From Citricoccus zhacaiensis (GTDB taxonomy: Bacteria; Actinomycetota; Actinomycetes; Actinomycetales; Micrococcaceae), in contig NZ_BMLQ01000001.1 in NCBI RefSeq assembly GCF_014645315.1, positions 119,665 through 183,664 of the forward strand: DNA of 64,000 nucleotides, in the 5' to 3' direction. Within the stretch, counting starts at the first letter, position 1. Every line of letters begins with the position of its first letter. Under the pieces are notes generated by a model that was given only the letters and a program-made list of their open reading frames with translations, ran no database searches and was not told where the DNA came from. Positions 26,551-37,400 of this stretch are shown here, in pieces. The translations under genes and the position numbers were made by a program.

Positions 26551-28124
26551 GCTTCCGGCGTTGCCGCGGTCTGCTGCTGCGCCTGTTCGGCCCGTTCTGC
26601 CTGTTCAGCCGCAAACCGGTCCAGGCGCGAGAGGGTGGAGTCCTTGCCCAGGATCTCCAGGGACTCGAACAGGGGCGGTGAGACCTTCTTGCCGGACACG
26701 GCGGTGCGCACAGGGCCGAAGGCCTGCCGCGGCTTGAGTCCCAGGCCGTCGATCAACGCGGCACGCAGGGCAGCCTCGATGGACTCGACGGTCCACGAGC
26801 CGGCGTCGATCCCGTCCAGACCGGCCCGGGCCGCGGCCAGGGCCGCCGGCAGATCGGCGGGCATGCCCTTCAGGGCCCCGTCCGCCGTCCTGATGTCCGC
26901 GTCCGGCTGGAAGAGGAAGGCGAGCATGTCCACGGCCTCCCCGAGGAGGGCGACGCGCTCCTGGACGAGGGGGGCACCGGCATCGAGGATCTCGTTCTCC
27001 CGGTCGGTCAGGGCTTCACCCACGAGGCCCGCGGCCTGCAGGTAGGGCACCAGCCGGCCACGGAAGTCGGCGGCGTCCAGCAACCGGATGTGGGTGCCGT
27101 TGATCGCCGTGGCCTTCTTCTCGTCGAAACGGGCGGGGTTGGCCAGGACCTGGTGGATGTCGAAGGCCTCGATGAACTGCTCGCGGGTGAAGATGTCCTC
27201 GTCCGCGGAGAGGGACCAGCCCAGCAGGGCCAGGTAGTTGATGAGCCCCTCGGGGATGAAGCCGCGCTCTCGGTGCAGGAACAGGTTCGACTGCGGGTCA
27301 CGCTTGGACAGCTTCTTGTTGCCCTCGCCCATGACGTAGGGCAGGTGCCCGAACTCCGGCATGTACTTCGCCACGCCCACCGCGTAGAGAGCTCGGTAGA
27401 GCGCGATCTGGCGGGGCGTGGAGGAGAGCAGGTCCTCACCGCGCAGCACATGGGTGATCTCCATCAGGGCGTCGTCCACGGGGTTCACCAGGGTGTACAG
27501 GGGGTTCCCATCGGCCCGGACCACCACGAAGTCCGGGACGGAACCGGCCCGGAAGGTGATCTCTCCGCGGACGGTGTCCGTGAAGGTGATGTCCGTGTCC
27601 GGCATGCGCAGACGCAGGACCGGCTGGCGGCCCTCCGCCCGGAAGGCCTGCTTCTGCTCCTCGGACAGCTCACGGTCGAAGTTGTCATAGCCCAGCTTCG
27701 GGTCCCGGCCGGCGGCCCGGTGCCGGGCCTCGACCTCGTCAGCCGTGGAGAAGGCCTCGTAGATGTAGCCCGCGTCCCGGAGCTTGCCGATGACCTCCTG
27801 GTAGAGGTCAGCGCGCTGTGACTGCCGGTACGGGCCGTGCGGTCCACCGACCTCCACGCCCTCGTCCCAGTCGATGCCGAGCCAGTCCATGGCCTCCAGC
27901 AGCTGCTGGTAGCTCTCCTCGGAATCGCGCTTGGCGTCGGTGTCCTCGATGCGGAACACCATCTTGCCGCCGGTGTGGCGCGCCCAGCCCCAGTTGAACA
28001 GGGCCGTGCGGATCAGCCCGACGTGCGGGGTTCCGGTGGGTGAGGGACAGAAGCGAACGCGGACGGGCGTCTCGGCGGGGACAACGGGAACATCGGCAGG
28101 GGCCGGTCGGGTTTCAGGGCTCAT
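26547..28124 (-). CDS. gltX: Glutamyl-tRNA synthetase
   Basis: Charges tRNA-Glu (in many Gram-positives also tRNA-Gln) with glutamate. The HIGH-like motif is in [14 protein letters not shown] and the KMSKS equivalent is KLSKRD. The 525-residue length fits a class I GluRS, with an anticodon-binding C-terminal domain. The C-terminus ends in a Gln/Ala-rich tail. Start is uncertain: ATG 28124 (MSPETRP) or 28136; TAGGAT lies at 28140-28135, so 28124 is more consistent with transcription start, though ten bases away. Confidence 0.96.
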   Translation of the reverse strand: MSPETRPAPADVPVVPAETPVRVRFCPSPTGTPHVGLIRTALFNWGWARHTGGKMVFRIEDTDAKRDSEESYQQLLEAMDWLGIDWDEGVEVGGPHGPYRQSQRADLYQEVIGKLRDAGYIYEAFSTADEVEARHRAAGRDPKLGYDNFDRELSEEQKQAFRAEGRQPVLRLRMPDTDITFTDTVRGEITFRAGSVPDFVVVRADGNPLYTLVNPVDDALMEITHVLRGEDLLSSTPRQIALYRALYAVGVAKYMPEFGHLPYVMGEGNKKLSKRDPQSNLFLHRERGFIPEGLINYLALLGWSLSADEDIFTREQFIEAFDIHQVLANPARFDEKKATAINGTHIRLLDAADFRGRLVPYLQAAGLVGEALTDRENEILDAGAPLVQERVALLGEAVDMLAFLFQPDADIRTADGALKGMPADLPAALAAARAGLDGIDAGSWTVESIEAALRAALIDGLGLKPRQAFGPVRTAVSGKKVSPPLFESLEILGKDSTLSRLDRFAAEQAERAEQAQQQTAATPEA

Positions 28125-28252
28125 GATGGCCACCATCCTAGTGCGGCCCCCGCCGCCTTCTCGTCACGGGCGGTCCGGCGGCCGCTGCGGAGTCCACTGC
28201 GGAGGTCCTCCCCCGGGCCGGCCAGGTGGTGGGGCAGCGTCAGCGGCGGAAC

Positions 28253-29056
28253 TCAGCGGCGGAACAGCGTGGTGAGGGTGCCGATGCCCTCCACGGTCGC
28301 CTCGGTCCGCTGCCCGCCTTCCACGAGCCCGACGCCGGCCGGTGTCCCCGTGAGGATGACGTCACCGGGAAGCAGGGTGAAGGCCTGGGAGACGGCGGAG
28401 ACGATCTCCTTCACCCCGAAGACCATGTCCGAGGTGCGACCGTCCTGGACGACGGCACCGCCCAGTTCCATCCGGATACCCAGGTCCTCGGTGTCCGCAC
28501 TGGTCAGGCCAGTCTCGATCCATGGCCCGAGGGGACAGGCGCCGTCGAAGCCCTTGGCGCGGGCCCACTGCAGGTCGGACTTCTGCGCATCCCGGGCCGT
28601 GAGGTCGTTGCCGACCGTGTAGCCGAAGACCACATCGTCCACGCGCTCGGCGGGAACGTCCTTGCAGATGGTGCCGATGACCACGGCCAGCTCGGCCTCA
28701 TAGGAGATCTGCTCGCTCCAGGCCGGCAGGGTGACCGGCTCGCCCGGTCCCACCACGGAGGTGTTGGGCTTGAGGAAGAACTGGGGGCTGTCCGGGACGG
28801 CGTTGCCGAGCTCGGACGCGTGGTCCGCCCAATTGCGCCCAATGCCCACGATCTTCGACCGAGGGATGATGGGGGCCACGAGGCGCACGTCCGCCAGGCG
28901 GTGGCGCGTGGAGGTGGGCTGGATGCCCTGGAAGAACGGGTCCCCGTGGAGGACCACGACCTCGAGGTCATCCGAGTCGGCCTGGGGATTCTCGGCCTCC
29001 CCCTCGACGAGTCCGTACTGAGGTTCGGCGTCTACTACAAATCGGGCAATGCGCAT
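28253..29056 (-). CDS. Fumarylacetoacetate hydrolase (FAH) family protein
   Basis: A 267-residue FAH-fold enzyme, a family including 2-hydroxyhepta-2,4-diene-1,7-dioate isomerases, acylpyruvases and oxaloacetate decarboxylases. The core GIGRNWADHASE, the metal ligand region SYEAELAVVIG, GYTVGNDLTARD and the C-terminal LTGTPAGVG are all present. TAGGCT lies six bases before the ATG (leaderless). It precedes gltX by 128 bases, a usual actinobacterial neighbour. No aromatic catabolic gene lies near, so acylpyruvate or oxaloacetate metabolism is more likely than phenylacetate degradation; this is inference. Confidence 0.85.
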   Translation of the reverse strand: MRIARFVVDAEPQYGLVEGEAENPQADSDDLEVVVLHGDPFFQGIQPTSTRHRLADVRLVAPIIPRSKIVGIGRNWADHASELGNAVPDSPQFFLKPNTSVVGPGEPVTLPAWSEQISYEAELAVVIGTICKDVPAERVDDVVFGYTVGNDLTARDAQKSDLQWARAKGFDGACPLGPWIETGLTSADTEDLGIRMELGGAVVQDGRTSDMVFGVKEIVSAVSQAFTLLPGDVILTGTPAGVGLVEGGQRTEATVEGIGTLTTLFRR

Positions 29057-29142
29057 GCCACCAGCCTAAGTCAGTGCAGCCCGTGTGACGGTCCGCCGGA
29101 TCATGCCTGCCGAATCACGCCCCCGGGATCACGCTCGGGGAA

Positions 29143-30273
29143 TCACACCAGCCGGTACAGCCAGCCGTGCCGGTCATCGCCATGGCCGGTCTGCAGGTCC
29201 AGCAGCTCGCGGCGGATGTCCAGCGCGACCGAGGTGGCCGGATCGACCGCCGGCGACGTGAAGGAGTCCTCTCCGTCCACCAGGGTGCCGATCGGGGTGA
29301 TGACCGCGGCCGTGCCGCAGGCGAAGACCTCGGTGATCTCACCGCTGGCCACGCCCGCGCGCCATTCCTCGACGGTGATGGTGCGCTCGACCACGTTCAT
29401 GCCGCGATCCCGGCCCAGCTGGAGCACGGAAGAGCGCGTCACGCCCTCCAGGATGGTGCCGGTCAGCTCCGGAGTGACCAGGCTGCCGTCCGCGAAGACG
29501 AAGAAGACGTTCATGCCGCCGAGTTCCTCGACAGCGTTGTCCCGGACCGGATCCAGGAACAGTACCTGGTCGCAGCCGAGCGCCGAGGCCTCGAGCTGGG
29601 CTGCCAGCGACGCGGCGTAGTTGCCCCCGAACTTGGCGGCACCCGTACCACCGTGGCCGGCACGGGCCAACTCGCGCGACACCCAGATGGACACGGGCTT
29701 GAGTTCGCCGCCGAAGTAGTTGCCGGCCGGGGAGGCGATGACCTTGAAGCCGACCTCGTTGGCCGGCCGCACCCCGAGGAACTCCTCGGTGGCGATCATG
29801 AAGGGCCGCAGGTAGAGCGATTGGCCGTCGCCATCGGGGACCCAGGACTGGTCCGTGGAGACCAGCACGCGCAGCGCCTCCAGGAAGACCTCCTCGGGCA
29901 GCTCCGGTAGCGCCAGGCGACGGGCGGAACGGTTGAGCCGTGCGGCGTTGGCCTGCGGGCGGAAGGTCCACACGCTGCCGTCGTCATGCCGGTAGGCCTT
30001 GAGGCCCTCGAAGATTTCCTGGGCATAGTGGAACACGGCGGCGGCCGGTGAGAGGGACAGCGGGCCGAACGGCTCGAGGCGGGCGTCATGCCATTCGCCT
30101 CCGCTGTGGGGTGCCGAGGACACGGCGGCGGCATCCCCGGACGCCCGGGTCCAGTCGATGGAGACCATGTGATCGGTGAAGTGCTGCCCGAAGCCGGGGC
30201 TGACCAGGATCTCCCGGCGCCGCTCCTCGGCGATCGGCGAGGGATGGGGGTGGCGGGCGAATTCCATGGTCAC
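29143..30273 (-). CDS. ilvE: Branched-chain amino acid aminotransferase
   Basis: Fold-type IV PLP enzyme carrying out the final transamination to Leu, Ile and Val. The 376-residue protein has the catalytic-lysine region AAKFGGNYAASL, EELGGMNVFFV, and the TGTILEGVTRSSVLQL signature of IlvE. The start is probably GTG 30273 (reads MTMEFARH), with AAAGAAG five bases upstream; ATG 30267 is possible. TATGAT at 30307-30302 gives it its own promoter 46 bases after leuB, with a short leader. Confidence 0.95.
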   Translation of the reverse strand: MTMEFARHPHPSPIAEERRREILVSPGFGQHFTDHMVSIDWTRASGDAAAVSSAPHSGGEWHDARLEPFGPLSLSPAAAVFHYAQEIFEGLKAYRHDDGSVWTFRPQANAARLNRSARRLALPELPEEVFLEALRVLVSTDQSWVPDGDGQSLYLRPFMIATEEFLGVRPANEVGFKVIASPAGNYFGGELKPVSIWVSRELARAGHGGTGAAKFGGNYAASLAAQLEASALGCDQVLFLDPVRDNAVEELGGMNVFFVFADGSLVTPELTGTILEGVTRSSVLQLGRDRGMNVVERTITVEEWRAGVASGEITEVFACGTAAVITPIGTLVDGEDSFTSPAVDPATSVALDIRRELLDLQTGHGDDRHGWLYRLV

Positions 30274-30319
30274 GGCAACTTCTTTCTCATCGGGTGCATC
30301 CATCATAGAACCCGCCGGC

Positions 30320-31432
30320 TCAGACAGAGCGGGCGATGGCATCACCGATCTCGGCGGTGCTCCGAGCAGTCGCACTGTCCGCCCCGCCGCGGGCCGCGAT
30401 GTCCGCGTACACAGCCTCGTTGATGCGGCGGGCGGCCTCGGAGCGGCCCGCGTGCTCGAGCAGCAGGGCGCCGGAGAGGATGGCTGCCGTCGGGTCGGCC
30501 TTCTGCTGGCCGGCGATGTCCGGGGCGGAGCCGTGGACCGGCTCGAACATGGACGGTGCGGTGCCGGAGATGTTGACGTTGCCGGAGGCGGCCAGACCGA
30601 TGCCCCCGGTGACGGCCGCGGCGAGATCCGTGAGGATGTCACCGAACAGGTTGTCCGTCACGATGACGTCGAAGCGGGCCGGGTCCGTGGTCATGAAGAT
30701 GGTGGCGGCATCGACGTGCATGTAGTCGTGGGTGACGTCCGGGTGCTCGGCGGCCACGGCTTCCACGGTGCGGCGCCACAGGTGGCCGGCGTGGACCAGG
30801 ACGTTGTGCTTGTGCACCAGGGTGACGTGGCGACGATCGCGGGTGGCGGCCAGGGCGAAGGCATGGCGGACCACACGGTCCACGCCGAAGGCGGTGTTGA
30901 TGGAGACCTCGGTCGCGATCTCCTGCGCCGTGCCGGTCCGGATGGCGCCACCGTTGCCCACGTAGGGGCCCTCGGTGCCCTCACGGACCACCACGAAGTC
31001 GATGTCCCCGGGGTGGGCCAGCGGGCTCGGGACTCCAGGGTAGAGGCGAGACGGGCGCAGGTTCACGCCGTGGTCGAGCGAGAACCGGAGCTTGAGCAGC
31101 AGCTCGCGTTCGATCAGCCCCGAGGGGATCCGGGTGTCGTTCGGGGCAGCGCCGACGGCGCCGAACAGGATGGCGTCATGGCCTCGCAACTGCTCCAGCG
31201 CCTCGTCGGTGAGGGTCTCTCCCGTCGCGAGCCAATGGGCGGCACCGAGGGTGTACTCGGTGGCCGTGATCTCGGCGTCGCCGGCGGCAGCGGTGGCCGC
31301 ACGCATGACTTTGAGGGCCTCGGCGGTGACTTCCGGGCCGATCCCGTCGCCACCGATGACGGCGAGGTCCAGGGCCGTGGTCGCACCGGAGGAGGTAGCG
31401 GACGGAGCGGTGGCGGAGGCTGTGTTGTCCAT
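30320..31432 (-). CDS. leuB: 3-isopropylmalate dehydrogenase
   Basis: Oxidative decarboxylation of 3-isopropylmalate in leucine synthesis. The 370-residue protein shows GGDGIGPEV, the RLYPGV/REGTEG region, VHKHNVL, the metal-binding [18 protein letters not shown] stretch and [14 protein letters not shown] 31432 has TAGCCT six bases upstream (leaderless), and a perfect 13-bp inverted repeat lies just further upstream. It is separated from leuCD, as in many actinobacteria. Confidence 0.96.
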   Translation of the reverse strand: MDNTASATAPSATSSGATTALDLAVIGGDGIGPEVTAEALKVMRAATAAAGDAEITATEYTLGAAHWLATGETLTDEALEQLRGHDAILFGAVGAAPNDTRIPSGLIERELLLKLRFSLDHGVNLRPSRLYPGVPSPLAHPGDIDFVVVREGTEGPYVGNGGAIRTGTAQEIATEVSINTAFGVDRVVRHAFALAATRDRRHVTLVHKHNVLVHAGHLWRRTVEAVAAEHPDVTHDYMHVDAATIFMTTDPARFDVIVTDNLFGDILTDLAAAVTGGIGLAASGNVNISGTAPSMFEPVHGSAPDIAGQQKADPTAAILSGALLLEHAGRSEAARRINEAVYADIAARGGADSATARSTAEIGDAIARSV

Positions 31433-31463
31433 GGCGACAGGCTAGGCCGACGCCCTCATGACC

Positions 31464-31498
31464 GTCCACCATGTGGTCGAGCTGTCCACATGGTGGAC
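31464..31498. repeat. Perfect 13-bp inverted repeat between metG and leuB
   Basis: GTCCACCATGTGG (31464-31476) and CCACATGGTGGAC (31486-31498) are exact reverse complements around a 9-base spacer. It lies six bases after the metG stop and about 20 bases upstream of the leuB -10, so its proximal arm falls over the leuB -35. It could be a tail-less terminator of metG, an operator of leuB, or both. No U-run follows on the minus strand. Confidence 0.6.
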
Positions 31499-31504
31499 GC
31501 GGTC

Positions 31505-33151
31505 TCAGCCGGCGTCCGGCTCCTCGTGCCGCGGGAAGACCGGCTGGGGCGCGGGCAGGGAGCTGCCCGGCACCAGGGCCTCGTCCCAGGCCGCGAAGGA
31601 GCGCGGGCCGGCGCCCGAGGCACCGGTGCGGCCGGCGTCGCCACTGGGGGCGATACCCAAGAAGTCCAGCAGTTTCGCGGCGGACCCGGGCATGACCGGC
31701 TGCACCAGCAGGGCCACGCGCCGCACGGTCTCCAGGGTCACGTAGAGCACCGTGGCCATCCGCGCGGGGTCGGTCTTGCGCAGCACCCAGGGCTGCTGCT
31801 CCGCGAAGTAGGCGTTCGCATCGCCCAACAGCGCCCAACTGACCTCGAGGGCATGGTGGTAGTCCTGCACGCGGTAGTCCGCGCGGGCCGTGTCCAACAG
31901 GCCGGCGGCTGCGTCCAGCAGGGCACGGTCCGCCCCGGTGTACTCCCCCGGCTGGGGCACCACACCGTCCAGGTTCTTGGCCACCATGGACAGGGACCGC
32001 TGGGCGAGGTTCCCGAGGTTGTTGGCCAGGTCCGCGTTCTTGCGCCCGACGACGGCCTCGTGGCTGTACGAGCCATCGGCACCGAAGGGGAACTCGCGCA
32101 GCAGGAAGTAGCGCACGGCGTCCAGACCGTAGTGCTCGACCCACTCCGCGGGACCGACCACGTTGCCCAGGGACTTGGACATCTTCTCGCCGTTGTTGTT
32201 GAGGAAGCCGTGGATCATGACCCGCCGGGGCAACTCGAGTCCGGCACTCATCAGGAAGGCGGGCCAGAAGATGCAGTGGAACCGCGAGATGTCCTTGCCG
32301 ATCACGTGCAGGTCGGCGGGCCAGAAGCGGAACTGCTCCGAGTCCTCCGCCGGGAAGCCGGCACCGGTGAGGTAGTTGGTCAGGGCGTCCACCCACACGT
32401 ACATGACGTGGTCCTGCGTGGGCCGGTTGCCGGAGCCCGCAGCGGGTGCCGGGACTTCGATCCCCCAGTCGAAGGAGGTCCGGGAGATGGACAGGTCCTC
32501 CAGGCCGGACTCGACGAAGCGGATGACCTCGTTGAACCGGGACTGCGGCGCGGCGAAGTCCGGGCGGGTGTGGTACAACTCGAGCAGCCGGTCCTGGTAC
32601 TGGGACAGACGGAAGAAGTAGCTCTCCTCCTCGGTCCACGTCACCTCGGTGCCGGTCTCGGTGGCGTAGCGCTTTCCGTCCGGGCGGACCTCGGTCTCGT
32701 CCTCGCCGAAGAAGCGCTCGTCCCGGACGGAGTACCAGCCGGCGTACTGGTCCAGGTAGATGTCCCCGGCGGCCTCCATGCGACGCCAGATCTCCTGGAC
32801 CGCCAGGGTGTGGTCGGCATCCGTGGTGCGGATGAACCGGTCATAGGAGATGTCCAGCACCTCGTCGTCGACCGCCTTGAACGCCGCCGAGTTCCGGGTG
32901 GCGAGCTCCAGGGCCGTGATGCCCTCGGCCTGCGCCGTCTGCTGCATCTTCTGGCCGTGCTCGTCCGTGCCCGTCAGGAAGTACACGTCCTTGCCGTCCA
33001 GCCGCTGGAACCGGGCCATCACGTCCGTGCCGACGAACTCGTAGGCGTGCCCGATGTGGGGTTCACCGTTCGGGTACGAGATGGCGGTCGTCAGGTAGTA
33101 CGGCTCCCGCTCGGGGGTCTGGTTCTGGGGCTCGGCATCCGGAGAAGTCAC
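31505..33151 (-). CDS. metG: Methionyl-tRNA synthetase
   Basis: Class I synthetase charging methionine to initiator and elongator tRNA. The HIGH motif is PHIGH (residues 31-35) and KMSKS is at 323-327. The 548-residue protein lacks the C-terminal tRNA-binding dimerisation domain of longer MetRS. The stretch [28 protein letters not shown] is typical. GTG 33151 has TAGATT exactly six bases upstream, so the mRNA is probably leaderless; that hexamer overlaps the stop codon of the preceding membrane-protein gene. Confidence 0.97.
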   Translation of the reverse strand: MTSPDAEPQNQTPEREPYYLTTAISYPNGEPHIGHAYEFVGTDVMARFQRLDGKDVYFLTGTDEHGQKMQQTAQAEGITALELATRNSAAFKAVDDEVLDISYDRFIRTTDADHTLAVQEIWRRMEAAGDIYLDQYAGWYSVRDERFFGEDETEVRPDGKRYATETGTEVTWTEEESYFFRLSQYQDRLLELYHTRPDFAAPQSRFNEVIRFVESGLEDLSISRTSFDWGIEVPAPAAGSGNRPTQDHVMYVWVDALTNYLTGAGFPAEDSEQFRFWPADLHVIGKDISRFHCIFWPAFLMSAGLELPRRVMIHGFLNNNGEKMSKSLGNVVGPAEWVEHYGLDAVRYFLLREFPFGADGSYSHEAVVGRKNADLANNLGNLAQRSLSMVAKNLDGVVPQPGEYTGADRALLDAAAGLLDTARADYRVQDYHHALEVSWALLGDANAYFAEQQPWVLRKTDPARMATVLYVTLETVRRVALLVQPVMPGSAAKLLDFLGIAPSGDAGRTGASGAGPRSFAAWDEALVPGSSLPAPQPVFPRHEEPDAG

Positions 33152-33160
33152 CCGTCGAAT

Positions 33161-33997
33161 CTATCGCATCGCCGACGCCGGCCGGTCCGGTTCGCTGCCC
33201 CGCCGGCGGCCGGCGTGCCACGTCAGTTCCAGCCCGCTGGCCACCCGATCGGGCGCCAGCCGGACGGCTGCCAGCGGCGCGACCACCAGGAGGGCGGAGC
33301 CGGTGAACTCCAGCAGTTCCTCCACGTGATAGCTCGCCACGTAGGCCCACGAGTCCAAGGGCACCCCGGCCGCCACCACCACGGCCTCAGCACCGAGCGC
33401 CCCGAGGAAGAACACCAGGATGCCCAGCACATACAGCGCCATGGACGGGGCCGGCAGCACGCGGGCGCACAGCCACAGGAACACGACGACGGCCCCGGCC
33501 ACCGGTACGCCCAGCATCAGCCACTCGAAGGCCGGCAGCGGGTTGTCCCCCACGAGCCGCCGCCACAGCCCGTCCAGGCGTTCGTGGATGCCGGCGAACT
33601 CGTCCAGGGACATCAGGGCCAGCAGGGCGCCCAAGCCGCCCCAGGCGGCCCACCCACTGCGACCGTCCAGGCGCGTGGGGCGGCGCAGCAGTCCGACGGC
33701 GACGCTGAGGGCACCGGCCATCAACAACAGGCCCGTGTTCCACCAGGTCGGCAGGTTGCGCTCGCCGGCCACGTCGAAGAACACCCGCACCGGGGAGGTG
33801 CGGTCCACGGGGCCGACTCCCAGGACCAGGGGCACCACCGCGGAGAGGATGACCAACACCAGCCCGGCGGCGAGCAGGAACCACACGGTGGGCTGCCACC
33901 ACGGGCCCGTGCTTCCGCGGCGCGTGTCAGAGCGGGCCTCGGGCATCCCGCGGTCGTCTGCGACTTCAAGGGCCTCTGGTACCAACGTCTTCTGCAT
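33161..33997 (-). CDS. Multi-spanning membrane protein of unknown function
   Basis: Not assigned to a family. The 278-residue protein has a hydrophilic N-terminus of about 30 residues and about six hydrophobic segments (for example TVWFLLAAGLVLVILSAVVPL and GVPVAGAVVVFLWLCARVL). Charged motifs lie inside or next to membrane segments: DEFAGIHERLDGLW in the middle and YHVEELLEFTG near the end; the conserved-looking His/Glu residues could bind metal or heme. It ends with an Arg-rich tail. It is followed by metG, whose -10 overlaps its stop. The start could also be a TTG at 34009. Confidence 0.7.
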   Translation of the reverse strand: MQKTLVPEALEVADDRGMPEARSDTRRGSTGPWWQPTVWFLLAAGLVLVILSAVVPLVLGVGPVDRTSPVRVFFDVAGERNLPTWWNTGLLLMAGALSVAVGLLRRPTRLDGRSGWAAWGGLGALLALMSLDEFAGIHERLDGLWRRLVGDNPLPAFEWLMLGVPVAGAVVVFLWLCARVLPAPSMALYVLGILVFFLGALGAEAVVVAAGVPLDSWAYVASYHVEELLEFTGSALLVVAPLAAVRLAPDRVASGLELTWHAGRRRGSEPDRPASAMR

Positions 33998-34051
33998 GGC
34001 AGAAGTCAAGCAACCGCGGATGAGAGCGTGATGAGGGACACGCCGGGAGGG

Positions 34052-35650
34052 TCAGTCCTCCAGGTCGATGCCGGCCACCTTCGAGGCGCCGATGGCGTTG
34101 CCCAGCTCCTCCGCCACGCCGGACGGCAGCGTGGCGTCCAGGGTCAGCAGGGCCAGGGCCTCCCCGCCCTCCTCCTGGCGGGACACGTCCATGCCGGCGA
34201 TGTTCACGCCGGCATCCCCGAGGACCTGGCCGATGGTGCCGATGACGCCCGGGCGGTCGGTGTAGCGGAACACGAGCAGGTGCTCGGCCATGGGGACCTC
34301 GAGCTCGTAGCCATCGATGCCGACGACCTTCTGCACCTGCTTCGGTCCCGTCAGGGTGCCGGCCACGGAGAGCTGGGTGCCGTTGGAGGTGGCGCCCTTG
34401 ACGGTGACGGTGTTCCGGTAGGCCGGGGACTCGGCGGTGGTGGTCAGGCGGGACTCGACGCCACGCTGCTCGGCCAGGACCGGGGCGTTGACGTAGGAGA
34501 CCTGATCCGAGACCACGTCCGTGAACACGCCCTTGAGGGCGGCCAGCTGCAGGGACTTCACGTCCTTGTCCGCGATCTCACCGGCGACCTCGAGTTCCAC
34601 CACGGTGAGCGAGTCCCCCGTGGACAGGGCCGTGAGGATGCGGCCGAGCTTCTCGGCCAGCGGGATGCCGGGACGGACATCCTCGTGGATGACGCCGCCA
34701 GCCACGTTGACGGCGTCCGGGACGAGCTCGCCGGCCAGCGCCAGGCGCACGGACTTGGCCACGGACACGCCGGCCTTCTCCTGGGCCTCCTCGGTGGAGG
34801 CGCCCAGGTGCGGGGTGACCACGGCGTTGTCATGGGCGAAGAACGGCAGGTCCACAGCCGGTTCGGAGGAGAAGACGTCGATGGCCGCGCCACCGATGAT
34901 GCCCGCCTCGAGGGCGCGGTGCAGGGCGTCCTCGTCGATCAGGCCACCGCGGGCGACGTTCACCACGAAGGCGCTGTCCTTCATGATCCGGAACTGCTCG
35001 TCCGAGATCATGCCGAGGGTCTCCGGGGTGCGCGGCATGTGGATGGTGATGAAGTCGGACTCGGCCAGCAGCTCGTCGAGGGACAGCAGCCGGGCACCGA
35101 TCTGCTGGGCGCGGGCGGAGGTGACGTACGGGTCGTAGGCCAGGATCTCCATGCCGAAGGAGCGCATGCGCTCGGCCACGAGCGAGCCGATCCGGCCCAG
35201 GCCGATGATGCCGAGCTTCTTCTCGTAGAGTTCGACACCCGAGTACTTGGAACGCTTCCACTCGCCGCCCTTGAGCGCACGGTTGGCCGGGGCGATGTTG
35301 CGGGCCACCCCGAGGATGTGGCCGCAGGTCAGTTCCGCGGCCGAGAGGATGTTGGAGGTCGGGGCGTTGACGACCATGACGCCGGCCTGGGTGGCGGACT
35401 TCGTGTCCACGTTGTCCAGCCCGACTCCGGCGCGGGCGATGACCTTCAGGTTCGGAGCGGCCGCGATGGCCTCGGCGTCCATCTTCGTGGCCGAGCGGAC
35501 CAGCACCGCGTTGGCCTCCGGCAGGGCCGCCAGCAGCTGGGCCCGGTCCGCACCGTCCGTGGTCCTGATCTCGAAGTCCGGACCGAGCGCGTCCACCGTG
35601 GCCGGGGAGAGTTCTTCAGCAATGAGGACAACGGGCTTGGTCTCAGACAC
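34052..35650 (-). CDS. serA: D-3-phosphoglycerate dehydrogenase
   Basis: First step of serine synthesis: 3-phosphoglycerate to 3-phosphohydroxypyruvate with NAD. The 532-residue protein is the long type: substrate and nucleotide domains with IIGLGRIGSLVAERM, an allosteric-substrate-binding domain at about 315-450, and a C-terminal ACT domain (VFRYTDRPGVIGTIGQ) for serine feedback. GTG 35650 has GAAGGTGA about seven bases upstream. TAGAAT (about 35718-35713) directly behind the ilvC terminator is the likely promoter, giving a leader of roughly 55 bases. Confidence 0.96.
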   Translation of the reverse strand: MSETKPVVLIAEELSPATVDALGPDFEIRTTDGADRAQLLAALPEANAVLVRSATKMDAEAIAAAPNLKVIARAGVGLDNVDTKSATQAGVMVVNAPTSNILSAAELTCGHILGVARNIAPANRALKGGEWKRSKYSGVELYEKKLGIIGLGRIGSLVAERMRSFGMEILAYDPYVTSARAQQIGARLLSLDELLAESDFITIHMPRTPETLGMISDEQFRIMKDSAFVVNVARGGLIDEDALHRALEAGIIGGAAIDVFSSEPAVDLPFFAHDNAVVTPHLGASTEEAQEKAGVSVAKSVRLALAGELVPDAVNVAGGVIHEDVRPGIPLAEKLGRILTALSTGDSLTVVELEVAGEIADKDVKSLQLAALKGVFTDVVSDQVSYVNAPVLAEQRGVESRLTTTAESPAYRNTVTVKGATSNGTQLSVAGTLTGPKQVQKVVGIDGYELEVPMAEHLLVFRYTDRPGVIGTIGQVLGDAGVNIAGMDVSRQEEGGEALALLTLDATLPSGVAEELGNAIGASKVAGIDLED

Positions 35651-35727
35651 GGGTCAATCACCTTCGTTTGGATCAGTGGCGCCGACGCGGTGGCTCGGGT
35701 CGGCCAGTTTCGATTCTAGGGGCAGAC

Positions 35728-35764
35728 GACGCCGGCCCCTCGCGCAAGACGAGGGGCCGGCGTC
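35728..35764 (-). terminator. Terminator hairpin after ilvC
   Basis: A perfect 15-bp stem, GACGCCGGCCCCTCG (35728-35742) with its exact complement (35750-35764), loop CGCAAGA. It begins 33 bases after the ilvC stop and ends ten bases before the serA -10 hexamer. No U-run follows on the minus strand, so this is a GC-rich, tail-less terminator. Confidence 0.75.
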
Positions 35765-35797
35765 GGGCATTTCACGGGAACTGCGAGGTCAGGCGAC

Positions 35798-37398
<1,601 letters not shown>

Positions 37399-37400
37399 GG

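Noticed and set aside
30176-35719. Plus-strand open frame of 1847 codons across ilvE, leuB, metG and serA
   Set aside because: It is antisense to five well-recognised genes, has His/Gly/Arg/Gln-rich composition typical of the reverse frame of GC-rich DNA, and shows no domain.
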